This document shows positions 26,725 to 35,454 of a DNA stretch of 64,000 bases, one piece after another. Origin of the DNA: JBCAWW01 sp039024315 (GTDB lineage Bacteria; Bacteroidota; Bacteroidia; J057); contig JBCCQN010000004.1 of NCBI GenBank assembly GCA_039024315.1, positions 62,001 to 126,000 on the forward strand. Reading direction: 5' to 3'. A program made the translations under genes and the position numbers. Every line of letters starts with the position of its first letter. The first letter of the stretch is position 1. The notes under the pieces were generated by a model, which was given only the letters and a program-made list of their open reading frames with translations, was not told where the DNA came from and did not search any database.

Positions 26725-28065
26725 ATGAATAAACCCTCTACCATTCTCAATCCCCCCCTCACACGCACATTGATACTAATGCTGTTTTTGGCCCCTATGT
26801 TGATTTTAGCGCAGGGTCCAGGTCGGCGTTCGTATTTGATGGGCGAAAATTTGCGCAAGCAAAATAAGTGTAAGGAAGCTATCCAGCAGTATGACGAAGC
26901 CATACGCTTGGAGCCAGCCAATTACAAGTATTATTTTCAGCGGGGTAAGTGTGAGTACAATCTCAAGGACTTTGAATCTGCTAAAAACTCCTTTAAAAGC
27001 ACGGTTGAGTATCAGCCTAACTTTACTCCTGCCTACTCGCTCTTAGCTAAGATTTATAAAAACGAGAAGGACAACCAAAACGCAATCTACTACTACCAAG
27101 AAGCGGCTCGTAACGAAAGCAACAATAGTCGTAAGGTGCAGTACAAACTGCTTTTGGTCAATCTTCTCCTCAAAGAGGATAGAGTAGCAGAAGCGCAAAG
27201 ACATATAGCAGAGGCAAAGAGTATCGATCCTACGAATCCCAATATTCTTTTTTACAATGCGGAGATTCTATCGATGCAAAAAAATTGGAGCAGCGCCAAA
27301 ACCAGCTATGAGCAAGCGCTTTCGTCAGAAAGGCTAAAGACCGCTACTCCAGCCGAAAAAGCGAAGTATTACTATGGATATGGAGTTGCCTTGAGCAACC
27401 TTGGTGATAATGCCGGCGCAAAAGCCGCTTGGAGTAAGGCCAATTTTGGTCGCTATAAGCCTCTTATCGCCCAACAAATGCTAGAAAACAATCACGTTTA
27501 CTATTACAAAATCGCCGTCAGCTATTATCTCAACGGTGAGTATCGTGAGTGCGAAAGCTATATAGCTAAAGCCCTAGAGCTGCAGCGTAGTTTTGCTAGT
27601 GCATATATACTCAAAGGCAAAATCGCACGTAAGGAAGGGAATAAAGGCCAAGCGATCCAATTTTATCAGCAGGCTTTACAAATGGAAAAAAATCCAGATC
27701 GCCAAGCGGGTATGTGTCGCTTAGTGGCTGGGCTCCAAATGGAAAACAAAGATTATGGTGGTGCTTTGCGGACCATCAATCAAGCGCTCAATCTAAAGCC
27801 TAAAAATGGTGCTACTGCTCTTTTAGCTATGAAGGCCCAAGCAGAATATAATGGTGGCCGCTACAATGAGGCGATCAGCACTATTGAGCAACTTCTCCAA
27901 GCCGGTATCGATCCAAAAACAAAGGCCAAATACAGCTTTATGATGGGCATGGCGGCAAAGAAAACGCGCGATACCGAAAGAGCCAGAGCAGGCTTCAAAA
28001 ACGCCCAATATGGACCTTACAAGCCTGCGGCAGTGATGGAACTAAAAAAATTGAATCAGGGCTAA
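26725..28065 (+). CDS. Secreted TPR-repeat protein
   Basis: This 446-residue protein starts at ATG 26725 with a signal peptide (MNKPSTI... ending LILAQ). The rest is a run of about ten TPR helices pairs, for example CKEAIQQYDEAIRLEPANY, KGQAIQFYQQALQMEKN and YGGALRTINQALNLKPKNG. No catalytic domain is present, so it probably acts as a periplasmic scaffold or assembly factor. It stands alone between divergent tyrS and convergent purM and shares a bidirectional terminator with purM. Confidence 0.85.
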   Translation: MNKPSTILNPPLTRTLILMLFLAPMLILAQGPGRRSYLMGENLRKQNKCKEAIQQYDEAIRLEPANYKYYFQRGKCEYNLKDFESAKNSFKSTVEYQPNFTPAYSLLAKIYKNEKDNQNAIYYYQEAARNESNNSRKVQYKLLLVNLLLKEDRVAEAQRHIAEAKSIDPTNPNILFYNAEILSMQKNWSSAKTSYEQALSSERLKTATPAEKAKYYYGYGVALSNLGDNAGAKAAWSKANFGRYKPLIAQQMLENNHVYYYKIAVSYYLNGEYRECESYIAKALELQRSFASAYILKGKIARKEGNKGQAIQFYQQALQMEKNPDRQAGMCRLVAGLQMENKDYGGALRTINQALNLKPKNGATALLAMKAQAEYNGGRYNEAISTIEQLLQAGIDPKTKAKYSFMMGMAAKKTRDTERARAGFKNAQYGPYKPAAVMELKKLNQG

Positions 28066-28087
28066 ACGCCAGATTCTTGCATTGCAT

Positions 28088-28127
28088 AAAAAAGCAGGGC
28101 TTCAATTGACTGAAGCCCTGCTTTTTT
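28088..28127. terminator. Bidirectional intrinsic terminator
   Basis: A 17-bp perfect stem (28088-28104 with 28111-28127, core GCAGGGCTTCA) has a 6-nt loop, with A-run and T-run at its two ends. It serves the TPR gene from the left and purM from the right. Confidence 0.9.
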
Positions 28128-28142
28128 AGAAGATACTTATTC

Positions 28143-29312
28143 TTAATGAGAATCGTAAACGACGGTTTCTTCGCCCACAAGGGTCAATTTGTTACTGGCT
28201 GCGTCTTCGCAGCGACCGATAATTTGCGCCTCAATGTTGAACGCTCCAGCCATGTCGATGATAGCTCTGGCAGTATCTTCATTGGTATAAATCTCTAATC
28301 GGTGGCCCATATTGAAGACCTGATACATTTCTTTCCAGCTCGCTTTGCTGGCTTCTTGAATCAAGCGAAATACCGGCGGGGTCGTAAAAAGATTATCTTT
28401 TATGATATGGAGGTTTTCTACAAATTTTAGGCACTTGGTCTGTCCCCCTCCCGTACAGTGAATCAAACCGTTGATTTGATCAAAGTATTGGTTGAGTACT
28501 TTGTGCATCAGGGGCAGGAAGGTACGGGTCGGACTGAGCAAAAGCTTGCCGATGCTTTGTCCCGTTTCCGACTCGATGTCGGTCAATTTATGCGGTCCAG
28601 CATAGACAAGGTGTTCCGGGACGGTAGCATCAAAAGACTCTGGGTATTTGCTAGCATATTCATGGGAAAGCATATCATGTCTAGCGTTGGTCAAACCATT
28701 GCTCCCAATTCCGCTATTGTAGGCAGTCTCATAGCTAGCTTGGCCAAAACTGCTGAGCCCCAAGATCACATCGCCAGCCTTGATTTTTTCGTTGGTCACT
28801 ACTCGTGAACGCGGCATTCGACAAAAGGCAGTAGCATCCACCACCATGGTACGTACCACATCTCCAACATCAGCAGTTTCTCCCCCCGTGCTTTCGATAG
28901 CGATCCCATGCTCTCGTAGCATAGCAAAAAAACCTTCCATACCGTTGAGAATCGTGGCCAGCACATCACGACTGATCAAAAATTTATTGCGCCCAATGGT
29001 ATTGGAAAACAAAAAGCCGGTAGTCGCTCCCGCACAGAGCATATCATCCAAGTTCATCACGACAGCGTCTTGTATGATCCCTTCCCAAACCGACAAATCC
29101 CCAGTTTCTCGCCAGTAGAGATAGGCCAGTGAAGATTTGGTACCTGAGCCATCGGCATGCATAATATTGCAGTAGGCATCGTCTCCGCCTACTCTGTCAG
29201 CACTTATTTTGCAGAAAGCTCGTGGATATAAGCCTTGGTCAAGCTTGCTGATGGCAAAATGGACGTCTTCTTTTCCGGCAGAAACCCCACGTTGGGAATA
29301 GTTGGAGGACAT
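28143..29312 (-). CDS. purM: Phosphoribosylformylglycinamidine cyclo-ligase
   Basis: This 389-residue protein is the AIR synthase of purine synthesis, which closes the imidazole ring of FGAM using ATP. It starts with YSQRGVSAGKEDVHFAISKLDQ, matching the PurM N-terminal ATP-binding segment in Bacteroidota. Other PurM-type segments are ADGSGTKSSLAYLYWRETGD, the metal and substrate loop DAVVMNLDDMLCAGA, GGETADVGDVV, and GLSSFGQASYETAYNSGIGSNGL. Length is about 40 residues longer than E. coli PurM, as usual for the phylum. ATG at 29312 is chosen; the longer frame starts with TTG. Confidence 0.93.
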   Translation of the reverse strand: MSSNYSQRGVSAGKEDVHFAISKLDQGLYPRAFCKISADRVGGDDAYCNIMHADGSGTKSSLAYLYWRETGDLSVWEGIIQDAVVMNLDDMLCAGATTGFLFSNTIGRNKFLISRDVLATILNGMEGFFAMLREHGIAIESTGGETADVGDVVRTMVVDATAFCRMPRSRVVTNEKIKAGDVILGLSSFGQASYETAYNSGIGSNGLTNARHDMLSHEYASKYPESFDATVPEHLVYAGPHKLTDIESETGQSIGKLLLSPTRTFLPLMHKVLNQYFDQINGLIHCTGGGQTKCLKFVENLHIIKDNLFTTPPVFRLIQEASKASWKEMYQVFNMGHRLEIYTNEDTARAIIDMAGAFNIEAQIIGRCEDAASNKLTLVGEETVVYDSH

Positions 29313-29371
29313 ATTGCTTTGTTTTTGAGTCTGCAAAGCTACAAAAAATACAGGCAGGGATTAAACGAAGA

Positions 29372-29401
29372 GCGGCGATAAAACAAATGCTTTATCGCCG
29401 C
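29372..29401 (-). terminator. Hairpin after the OmpA-family gene
   Basis: GCGGCGATAAA (29372-29382) pairs perfectly with TTTATCGCCGC (29391-29401) around an 8-nt loop. It lies 26 bases after the OmpA-family stop and before purM. The following T-run is weak (TCTTCGTTT on the minus strand). Confidence 0.6.
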
Positions 29402-29427
29402 CTTGATTATACTTTTGCAAATTGAGT

Positions 29428-31497
29428 CTAGCTATCGTCCCCAAAGTTGATCGAAGTGATTCGGAACTCTGTACGGCGGTTAGCCTGCTCATCTTCATCC
29501 GTCATTTCTGGATAGATCAACAGACGAGATTCGCCATATCCTAGCCAAGCGACACGACCGGGATCGATACCGTTTTGAGCAAGATATTTGATCACCGCAC
29601 GCGCACGATTGTTTGAAAGCTCTACATTATAGGGCTCAGAACCATTAGAGTCTGTGTGCGCTTCAAGCAGGATCGTAATATTAGGATTTTGACGCATGAT
29701 CTTGAGGAGATTTTGTAATTCCTCTAGGGCATCTGCACGCAGATAATATTCATCAAAATCGTAATAGACATTTTGTAGAGTGAAGGTGGTAGTAATATCG
29801 ATGGGATCTAATTCGATATCAATGTTCTTTTCGAGATCAGTATCCTCCATCACATCCATTGTATTGAACTCCTCTTCATTGGCTAAATACTCCTTCGCAT
29901 TACCTAATACTTTATAATAAGTGTCTACTTTTAGTGGAAATTCATATGAAGCGTCTTGTCCAGTTGAGAAATCCTGAATTTTCGTTATTGTTTGATCTTC
30001 ATTGATCTTAAATAGCTCTACAGTTGCATAAGGTATTGGTAACTGGGTTACTTTATCTCTAACCACACCATGAACAGAGACATTGAGCCTAGTACGATCC
30101 AATGGTACATATCTGGCCCAATAAATATCATCTCCACCTGCCCCGCCAGGGCGATCAGAGGTAAAGATTACCGTAGAGTCATTATCCAAAAAGATCGCCC
30201 CATAGTCATCATAACTAGAGTTGAGTGGCGACTTCATGTTTTCGGCCTCTTTCCAGTCGCCGATAGCACCTTCCGCTTTGTAAAGATCAATCCCCCCAAA
30301 TCCACCGCGGCCATTAGAGCCAAAGTACAAGATCGAACCTGCATCATTTAGGAATGGAGTGTATTCGTTGAAAGCGGTATTGATGTTTGCCCCTGCATTT
30401 ACTGGATCAGACCAACCTGTACCGAGACGGCGCGAAAACCAGATATCAAAACCACCTTCTCCTCCATCACGGTCAGAGACGAAGAAGATCGTACGCCCAT
30501 CACGAGAGACCATCGGCTGACGGTCATTGGTAGGGAGGAGTTTAGTCTTGCCACGAGAGTTGATGATCTTTTCTTGCTTACCCGCAATTCCTTCTACTAA
30601 CTGAGGCTTTCCCCACTGCTTTTTGATTGGATTGTAGCGAGAAGTAAAGATACTACAGCCGTTTTTGTTGGCTTTGGTATTACAAATGGTGAAGTACATG
30701 GTCAATCCGTCAGCCGTAAAGCTGGCAGAGCCATTGTTGCGCTTCTTGTCATTTACGATCTTTTCTAAGGCGATACTCTCTGCCCCGAAGGTGCTATCGT
30801 TTTCCATGACGACGGCATAGAGATCCGAATTATTGGGCTCTCCTGTATTGGGGTCAATCCGTTTTTTCTTTTTCTTTTTGCCTACAGCTCGATGCGAGGT
30901 AAAGACAATAAATTTGTCTTCCTGCCTTTGATCGAGATAAGCAGGGAACATATCTCCTGCGGAGGAATTGAAGGTAGTAGGATTGACCCGATACTCTTTT
31001 CTTTCATTGGCTAGAGAAGCCTCTGCTATCTCACAACCTTTGATTTCGAGTTCGGCAAGGGCGTACAACTCATCGCGGGTGCGATGGCGACGCATAAACT
31101 CTTCCAGCGACTCCCTAGCCTTACGGTAGTCATTGAGGCGCTTGTAAACAAGGCCGATTTGAAGATAGACAGTATCATTACGAGCGGGGTCGATCTCTGC
31201 CGCCTTACGGAAATAGCGGAGAGATTCACGATAGTCTTGTAGATAACTGTTGATAGAGCCTAGCAAGTAAGCGGCTTGATAGTCGCTTGGATTTTGATTA
31301 AGGACTTCTTTATAAAGGTTTTCAGCCTCCACAAAGTTGTCTTCCTGGTAATAATAGTCTGCCTTCTTCCGGGTTTTGTCCGCCTTACCACTTTGGGCCT
31401 GCACAATTGAGCTAGACCCTAGAAGGACAAAGATTATACCCAAGACCGACAATCGTAAGGGGGTTGATCCGATCATATATGGGAGTGTTTTTTTCAC
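29428..31497 (-). CDS. PorE-like OmpA-family protein (TPR, PD40 propeller, CRD, OmpA)
   Basis: This 689-residue protein has, in order: a signal peptide (hydrophobic core LGIIFVLLGSSSIVQAQ), TPR repeats (about 38-160), WD40/PD40-type propeller repeats (about 190-450, such as RDGRTIFFVSDRDGGEGGFDIW and DNDSTVIFTSDRPGGAGGDDIYWAR), a carboxypeptidase-regulatory-like domain (about 465-525), and an OmpA peptidoglycan-binding domain (about 575-689, with LEAHTDSNGS and NRRTEFRI). This is the same domain order as PorE, the component that ties the type IX secretion ring to peptidoglycan. Many Bacteroidota have several such proteins, so a structural outer-membrane role is the alternative. The start is GTG at 31497 (MKKTLP) or ATG at 31476. 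Confidence 0.88.
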   Translation of the reverse strand: MKKTLPYMIGSTPLRLSVLGIIFVLLGSSSIVQAQSGKADKTRKKADYYYQEDNFVEAENLYKEVLNQNPSDYQAAYLLGSINSYLQDYRESLRYFRKAAEIDPARNDTVYLQIGLVYKRLNDYRKARESLEEFMRRHRTRDELYALAELEIKGCEIAEASLANERKEYRVNPTTFNSSAGDMFPAYLDQRQEDKFIVFTSHRAVGKKKKKKRIDPNTGEPNNSDLYAVVMENDSTFGAESIALEKIVNDKKRNNGSASFTADGLTMYFTICNTKANKNGCSIFTSRYNPIKKQWGKPQLVEGIAGKQEKIINSRGKTKLLPTNDRQPMVSRDGRTIFFVSDRDGGEGGFDIWFSRRLGTGWSDPVNAGANINTAFNEYTPFLNDAGSILYFGSNGRGGFGGIDLYKAEGAIGDWKEAENMKSPLNSSYDDYGAIFLDNDSTVIFTSDRPGGAGGDDIYWARYVPLDRTRLNVSVHGVVRDKVTQLPIPYATVELFKINEDQTITKIQDFSTGQDASYEFPLKVDTYYKVLGNAKEYLANEEEFNTMDVMEDTDLEKNIDIELDPIDITTTFTLQNVYYDFDEYYLRADALEELQNLLKIMRQNPNITILLEAHTDSNGSEPYNVELSNNRARAVIKYLAQNGIDPGRVAWLGYGESRLLIYPEMTDEDEQANRRTEFRITSINFGDDS

Positions 31498-31568
31498 AGA
31501 ATTGGAATTTATAGAGCGATAGGCAATTTACAACAAACATAGAAAAAAACTACCTCTGTCGCCAGCCT

Positions 31569-32303
31569 TCAGAACAAAATAATCCAAAGAAGGAAATCTC
31601 CGCCTAAAATTGCAATCGCAGAAATCACAAAAGAAGAGATCGTTGCCTCCCCTAATCCTCTTGCACCGCCCTGAGTATGAAGGCCTTTAAAACAGCCGAT
31701 TAGAGAGATTAGCATCCCAAAAACCGTTCCTTTGATCAAACCACCCAATAGATCACCAAAGGCAAAAAAATCTCTCACCGATTGAAAAAATACCTGATGT
31801 GTAATATTCAAAAAGAAATTTGATACCAACCATGAACCAAGTACAGCAATCAAAAGGGCGAAAAAAGTCAATATTGGCATCATCAAACTAAGCCCCAAAA
31901 AGCGCGGCATCACGATATAACGAACCGGATCGATAGACATAGTCCGCAGCGCATCAATTTGTTCGGTGATTTTCATCGAACCAATTTCAGCCGTCATCGA
32001 GGCACCGATACGTCCCGCGATCACCAAGGCGGTCAAGACAGGGGCCATTTCCATCATTACGACTCGCGATACTTGACCACCCAAAACAGAGAGCGAAACC
32101 ATGCCCCGAAATTGATAGGCTGCTTGCCACGCAATAATTGCACCCGCAAACAAACCGATCAGCAATACCAAAGGGATAGAATTGACCCCCACATGATCCA
32201 ATTGATAAATGATCCGTTTACGATCCCGCCAGACATAGCGGAGATTTTGTAGCACCTGCCACAGCAAAAAACCAAATTCCCCCAAGGCGTTGAGTACGCG
32301 CAT
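31569..32303 (-). CDS. mlaE: MlaE-family ABC transporter permease
   Basis: This 244-residue inner-membrane permease belongs to the MlaE/YrbE family, which with an ATPase and an MCE protein moves phospholipids between the two membranes. Family segments are GVNSIPLVLLIGLFAGAIIAWQ, MEMAPVLTALVIAGRIGASMTAEIGSMKITEQIDAL and YIVMPRFLGLSLMMPILT. ATG at 32303 (MRVLNALGEFG) is used because the longer frame starts with TTG. The ATPase gene (mlaF) that usually follows is not next to it here; the downstream neighbour is the OmpA-family gene. Confidence 0.93.
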   Translation of the reverse strand: MRVLNALGEFGFLLWQVLQNLRYVWRDRKRIIYQLDHVGVNSIPLVLLIGLFAGAIIAWQAAYQFRGMVSLSVLGGQVSRVVMMEMAPVLTALVIAGRIGASMTAEIGSMKITEQIDALRTMSIDPVRYIVMPRFLGLSLMMPILTFFALLIAVLGSWLVSNFFLNITHQVFFQSVRDFFAFGDLLGGLIKGTVFGMLISLIGCFKGLHTQGGARGLGEATISSFVISAIAILGGDFLLWIILF

Positions 32304-32344
32304 GGGGGAAATTACAGTTTTTATTTTTTGATTGTTTGAATTAA

Positions 32345-32375
32345 TGAAAGTTTGAATCAATCATTCAAACTTTCA
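32345..32375. terminator. Strong hairpin between mscS-like and mlaE genes
   Basis: TGAAAGTTTGAAT (32345-32357) pairs perfectly with ATTCAAACTTTCA (32363-32375) around a 5-nt loop. It starts nine bases after the mscS-like stop on the minus strand. No T-run follows, so it may be a weak terminator or an mRNA-stabilising hairpin. Confidence 0.5.
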
Positions 32376-32383
32376 GTCAAACC

Positions 32384-33193
32384 TTAGCCTGCTTGGTGCA
32401 TCACAGTTTGCGGAAAGGGAATCTCAATTCCAGCCTCATCCAAGGCAATTTTCACTTTTTCGGTGATACCAAAGTAAACATCCCAATAGTCAGCTACGGT
32501 AGCATAAGGACGGATCGCCAAGTTGACTGAGCTATCTGCTAATTCGAGTACGTTGACCGAAGGAGCGGGATCTTTTAATACTTTAGGATCGTCTTGCATC
32601 ACTTTCATGATCACATCCTTGGCTTTTTTGATATCCTCACTATAGCCAATACCGGCTACTAAATCTACTCGCAGATGACCAATCTCTGAAAGATTAGTGA
32701 TGCTATCGTTGGCCAGAGGACCATTGGGTATGATGATTTTCTTACTTTCAGGGCTTTCGAGCGTAGTAACAAAGACATTGATATCTTTTACTACCCCAAA
32801 ATGTCCTTGAGCGTCGATCAAATCCCCCACTTTAAAGGGTTTGAATAGCAGGATCAGCACCCCCCCGGCAAAGTTAGCTAAGCTACCTTGTAAGGCGAGA
32901 CCAACGGCTAAGCCCCCAGCCCCTAAAATCGCGACAAAGGAGGTAGTTTCGATGCCAACCATAGAAGCGACAGAAATGAAGACTGCTGCTTTTAACAAAA
33001 TACTGACCAAACCTGCCAAAAATCCTTGCAAAGAGACATCGACATCCCTCTTAGCCAAAGATTTACGTACAAGACCTGTGATTTTACCGGCTAACCAAAA
33101 GCCAATAATCAGAGCAACAATGGCCATTAAAATTGCGCTGCCCCATTCGACAACTTTAGAAAAATCAATATTAAGCTTTTCCAACCATTCCAT
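32384..33193 (-). CDS. Small-conductance mechanosensitive channel (MscS family)
   Basis: This 269-residue protein matches the basic MscS layout: three N-terminal membrane helices, with the pore-lining Gly/Ala-rich TM3 near residues 88-115 (FVAILGAGGLAVGLALQGSLANFAGGVLILLF). A beta domain (FKVGDLIDAQGHFGVVKDI, then IIIPNGPLANDSITNLS) and a C-terminal alpha/beta domain follow. Length is close to E. coli MscS (286). The channel opens under membrane tension to release solutes. It starts with ATG and is followed by the mlaE gene 80 bases on. Confidence 0.95.
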   Translation of the reverse strand: MEWLEKLNIDFSKVVEWGSAILMAIVALIIGFWLAGKITGLVRKSLAKRDVDVSLQGFLAGLVSILLKAAVFISVASMVGIETTSFVAILGAGGLAVGLALQGSLANFAGGVLILLFKPFKVGDLIDAQGHFGVVKDINVFVTTLESPESKKIIIPNGPLANDSITNLSEIGHLRVDLVAGIGYSEDIKKAKDVIMKVMQDDPKVLKDPAPSVNVLELADSSVNLAIRPYATVADYWDVYFGITEKVKIALDEAGIEIPFPQTVMHQAG

Positions 33194-33300
33194 AGTAGTG
33201 GATTGTTTTTGTAAGTAAAATGTAAGATGAACAAACTTGTAGGGAAGTTAGCTTTTAGATACAAAGCCAAATTGGAAGTCACAATTTTAGAAGGGGATTT

Positions 33301-33334
33301 TTTTAAAAAGAAAAATTCGTTTGCTTCAACGAAT
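33301..33334 (-). terminator. Intrinsic terminator after the sigma/membrane protein pair
   Basis: On the minus strand ATTCGTT and AACGAAT (33328-33334 and 33315-33321) form a 7-bp stem with a 6-nt loop, followed by TTTTTCTTTTT down to 33301. Confidence 0.65.
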
Positions 33335-33340
33335 CATCTG

Positions 33341-33362
33341 GATGAGCGTTCCGCGGAGCGGT
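33341..33362 (-). repeat. Dispersed hairpin-GAACGCTCAT motif, copy
   Basis: Read on the minus strand: ACCGCTCCGCGGAACGCTCATC. It is in a non-coding spacer, about 90 bases from another copy. Confidence 0.6.
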
Positions 33363-33439
33363 AAAAAAGAAAAAAGGCTCGGAAATATGAATTGATGCAG
33401 AGACAGCTAAAAGGTCCAATTGGGTGATGGAAGTTTTTT

Positions 33440-33463
33440 GCTGCTGCGCAGAACGCTTATCTC
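33440..33463 (+). repeat. Dispersed hairpin-GAACGCTTAT motif, copy
   Basis: GCTGCTGCGCAGAACGCTTATC ends directly at the stop codon of the adjacent minus-strand gene. CTGCGCAG is the palindromic core. Confidence 0.6.
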
Positions 33464-34096
33464 CTAAGCTTCATCGAGCTCCGCCAATGCTTTTTCGAGT
33501 GCGTTAAGATGCTGGCCATAGAGACGTTTGAGGTAAATGGTAGAACCCCAAGCCGCTAAAGCGCCATAAGAGAGCATAATCCCGATGACCCAAAACCAAG
33601 TAGAACTGGGGATGTCGGGCCAGACACTGTCATACACCACCGACTCCCGGACAAAGCCATACAGCACTCCGGCAGCCCCTAGCAAAGGCACCACCCCCAC
33701 GACCAAAAAGCGATAAAGACGCATATAGCCCTTAAGACGCTTAATCCTCTGGGCTAAGAAGCTTTCGATGGACTGGTCAGAAGCGGGTAGCTGGCCAAGA
33801 CTAAAAAATTTAAAGAGGTAAAAAGCCAAGCCCAAACCACCCATGATCCACAAAGCTTGCCACTCAGCCGGCAGGACAAAAACGCGCTGTAGGCGGGCAA
33901 AGACCACTACTCCTATCATAGCCAAAATGACCAGCACCATCTCAATGAGGGTATTGCGACGAATCTTTTGCCAATAGGTACGGCTGCGGCTACGAATCAT
34001 TTTACGGATCTCCTCCGCCCCTCTGCCCGCTGATCCGGTAGAGGCCTGAAAGCTATTTTCTGCTTCCCAAAGCGATTTGAGTTGATCGAGATCCAT
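33464..34096 (-). CDS. Membrane protein, probable partner of the ECF sigma factor
   Basis: This 210-residue protein has a short cytosolic N-terminus (MDLDQLKSLWEAENSF...EEIRKMIRSRSRTYWQKIRR) and four hydrophobic helices (near LVILAMIGVVVFA, WIMGGLGLAFYLF, FLVVGVVPLLGAAGVLY and WFWVIGIMLSYGALAAW). Its ATG lies five bases after the sigma factor stop, so the two are translationally linked. It has no clear anti-sigma zinc motif. Regulation of the sigma factor is inferred from position and from the common Bacteroidota pairing of an ECF sigma gene with a short-N-terminus membrane protein. Confidence 0.8.
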   Translation of the reverse strand: MDLDQLKSLWEAENSFQASTGSAGRGAEEIRKMIRSRSRTYWQKIRRNTLIEMVLVILAMIGVVVFARLQRVFVLPAEWQALWIMGGLGLAFYLFKFFSLGQLPASDQSIESFLAQRIKRLKGYMRLYRFLVVGVVPLLGAAGVLYGFVRESVVYDSVWPDIPSSTWFWVIGIMLSYGALAAWGSTIYLKRLYGQHLNALEKALAELDEA

Positions 34097-34101
34097 CTTA
34101 A

Positions 34102-34653
34102 TTATTCAAAATGGGGGCTGATTTTTTTCTTGAGCTTTACTTTGATACGATTGAGCTTGACCCCAACATTGTTGCTGGTAATGCCCATGATCTGGCTGAT
34201 TTCGTCATAAGAATGTTCTTCTAGATACAGGAGTATTATGGCCCTTTCGATCTCTGATAATTGTTCGATGGCGCGATACAAAAATTGGCGTTTTTCGGCA
34301 AGGTCGGGATCTTGGATGCGTTCGGCGAGGCCAAAGGGTAAAGGCTCATTGCTGTTGAGGTTGGGCCGTCGTTCTTTTTTGCGCAATGCCGAAATGGCAG
34401 TATTAAGCGCTACCCGATACATCCAAGTAGAGATTTTGGCCTTGCCACCAAAGCTGTGGTAGTTTCGCCAAAGTTGCAGGACAATTTCTTGAAAGAGATC
34501 TTCGCGTTCGGCTTTGCCGAACGCATACAGCCGACATACCTTGTGGATGATGCCTTGATGCGTTTCAATCAACGCAACGAAATCGTGTTCCTCCTGCTTG
34601 GTCAAACTCGGTGCTGCTTCTGGCGCAATAAGATATGATTTTTCGAATATCAA
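34102..34653 (-). CDS. ECF-type RNA polymerase sigma factor
   Basis: This 183-residue protein has sigma region 2 (about 22-95, with the ETHQGIIHKVCRLY and DLFQEIVLQLWRNYHSF helices and the -10 recognition STWMYRVALNTAISALRKKER) and region 4 (about 125-180, LSEIERAIILLYLEEHSYDEISQIMGITSNNVGVKLNRIK). It would direct RNA polymerase to a small regulon. The start is taken as TTG at 34653 because no ATG or GTG precedes region 2 and the frame is closed upstream. It is divergent from thiol peroxidase across 141 bases, which makes tpx a possible but unproven target. Confidence 0.92.
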   Translation of the reverse strand: MIFEKSYLIAPEAAPSLTKQEEHDFVALIETHQGIIHKVCRLYAFGKAEREDLFQEIVLQLWRNYHSFGGKAKISTWMYRVALNTAISALRKKERRPNLNSNEPLPFGLAERIQDPDLAEKRQFLYRAIEQLSEIERAIILLYLEEHSYDEISQIMGITSNNVGVKLNRIKVKLKKKISPHFE

Positions 34654-34794
34654 AACCCTTGGGTAGAAAGCTTGTTATGCTTTTTGGTTCCCTCTTTTTA
34701 CCATCAGTCGTAAGGATGGGATAAATATTACAGCGCTTTCGCTTTTGGCTGTTTTTATCTTAATTTTACGCCACAAAACAAAATAAGCAACCTC

Positions 34795-35310
34795 ATGGCA
34801 AGTGTTACTTTAAAAGGCACACCCTTTTCCATTAAAGACGATATTCCTGCTCCTGGTATTCCTGCTCCTGACTTCACCTTTGTTACTGAAGATTTGGGCG
34901 AGACTAGCCTTTACGATTTTGACAACAAAATCAAGGTATTGATTGGCGTACCAAGTTTGGATACAGGCATTTGCGCAATGGAAACAGTGCGTTTTAACAA
35001 AGAGCTATCAGGCTACGATGACAAAGACGTAGTCGGTATCGTACTTTCAAAGGACCTTCCCTTTGCGATGAAGCGTTTTTGTACGGCCGAGGGCGTGGAC
35101 AATGTCATTATCGGCTCTGATTATCGCTACAATGACTTTATCAACGAATTCAATACTGAGATTCTAAGCGGTCCGATGAAAGGACTCTCCGCCCGCGCCG
35201 TATTTATCGTTGACAAGGACAATGTAGTACGCTACTCTCAGCTAGTGCCTGAAATCGCGCAGGAGCCTGACTACGATGATGTCATGGCCGCGCTAAACAA
35301 ACTAGTTTAG
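34795..35310 (+). CDS. tpx: Thiol peroxidase
   Basis: This 171-residue atypical 2-Cys peroxiredoxin reduces hydroperoxides with thioredoxin. The peroxidatic Cys is C60 in VPSLDTGICAMET and the resolving Cys is C96 in KRFCTAEGV, the spacing typical of Tpx. The N-terminus (VTLKGTPFSIKDDIPAPG...PAPDFTFV) also matches. Upstream, TAATTTTA (34761-34768) resembles the Bacteroidota -7 box, with a TTTG 13 bases before it, which is shorter than usual. A terminator follows. Confidence 0.95.
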   Translation: MASVTLKGTPFSIKDDIPAPGIPAPDFTFVTEDLGETSLYDFDNKIKVLIGVPSLDTGICAMETVRFNKELSGYDDKDVVGIVLSKDLPFAMKRFCTAEGVDNVIIGSDYRYNDFINEFNTEILSGPMKGLSARAVFIVDKDNVVRYSQLVPEIAQEPDYDDVMAALNKLV

Positions 35311-35333
35311 ACGATTACCGACAAAATAATCTT

Positions 35334-35365
35334 AAGGGCTTCTCCAATCGGGGAGGCTCTTTTTT
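35334..35365 (+). terminator. Intrinsic terminator after tpx
   Basis: AAGGGCTTCTCC (35334-35345) pairs with GGGGAGGCTCTT, using three G-U pairs, around a short AATC loop, followed by a T-run. Confidence 0.75.
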
Positions 35366-35454
35366 GTATTTACATGCCAAACGGTTCATTATAAGTTCTC
35401 AACCGCCAAGAATGGGCTTGCTTTGAGCAGCAAAAAACTCGTTTTTTGTAAGCG

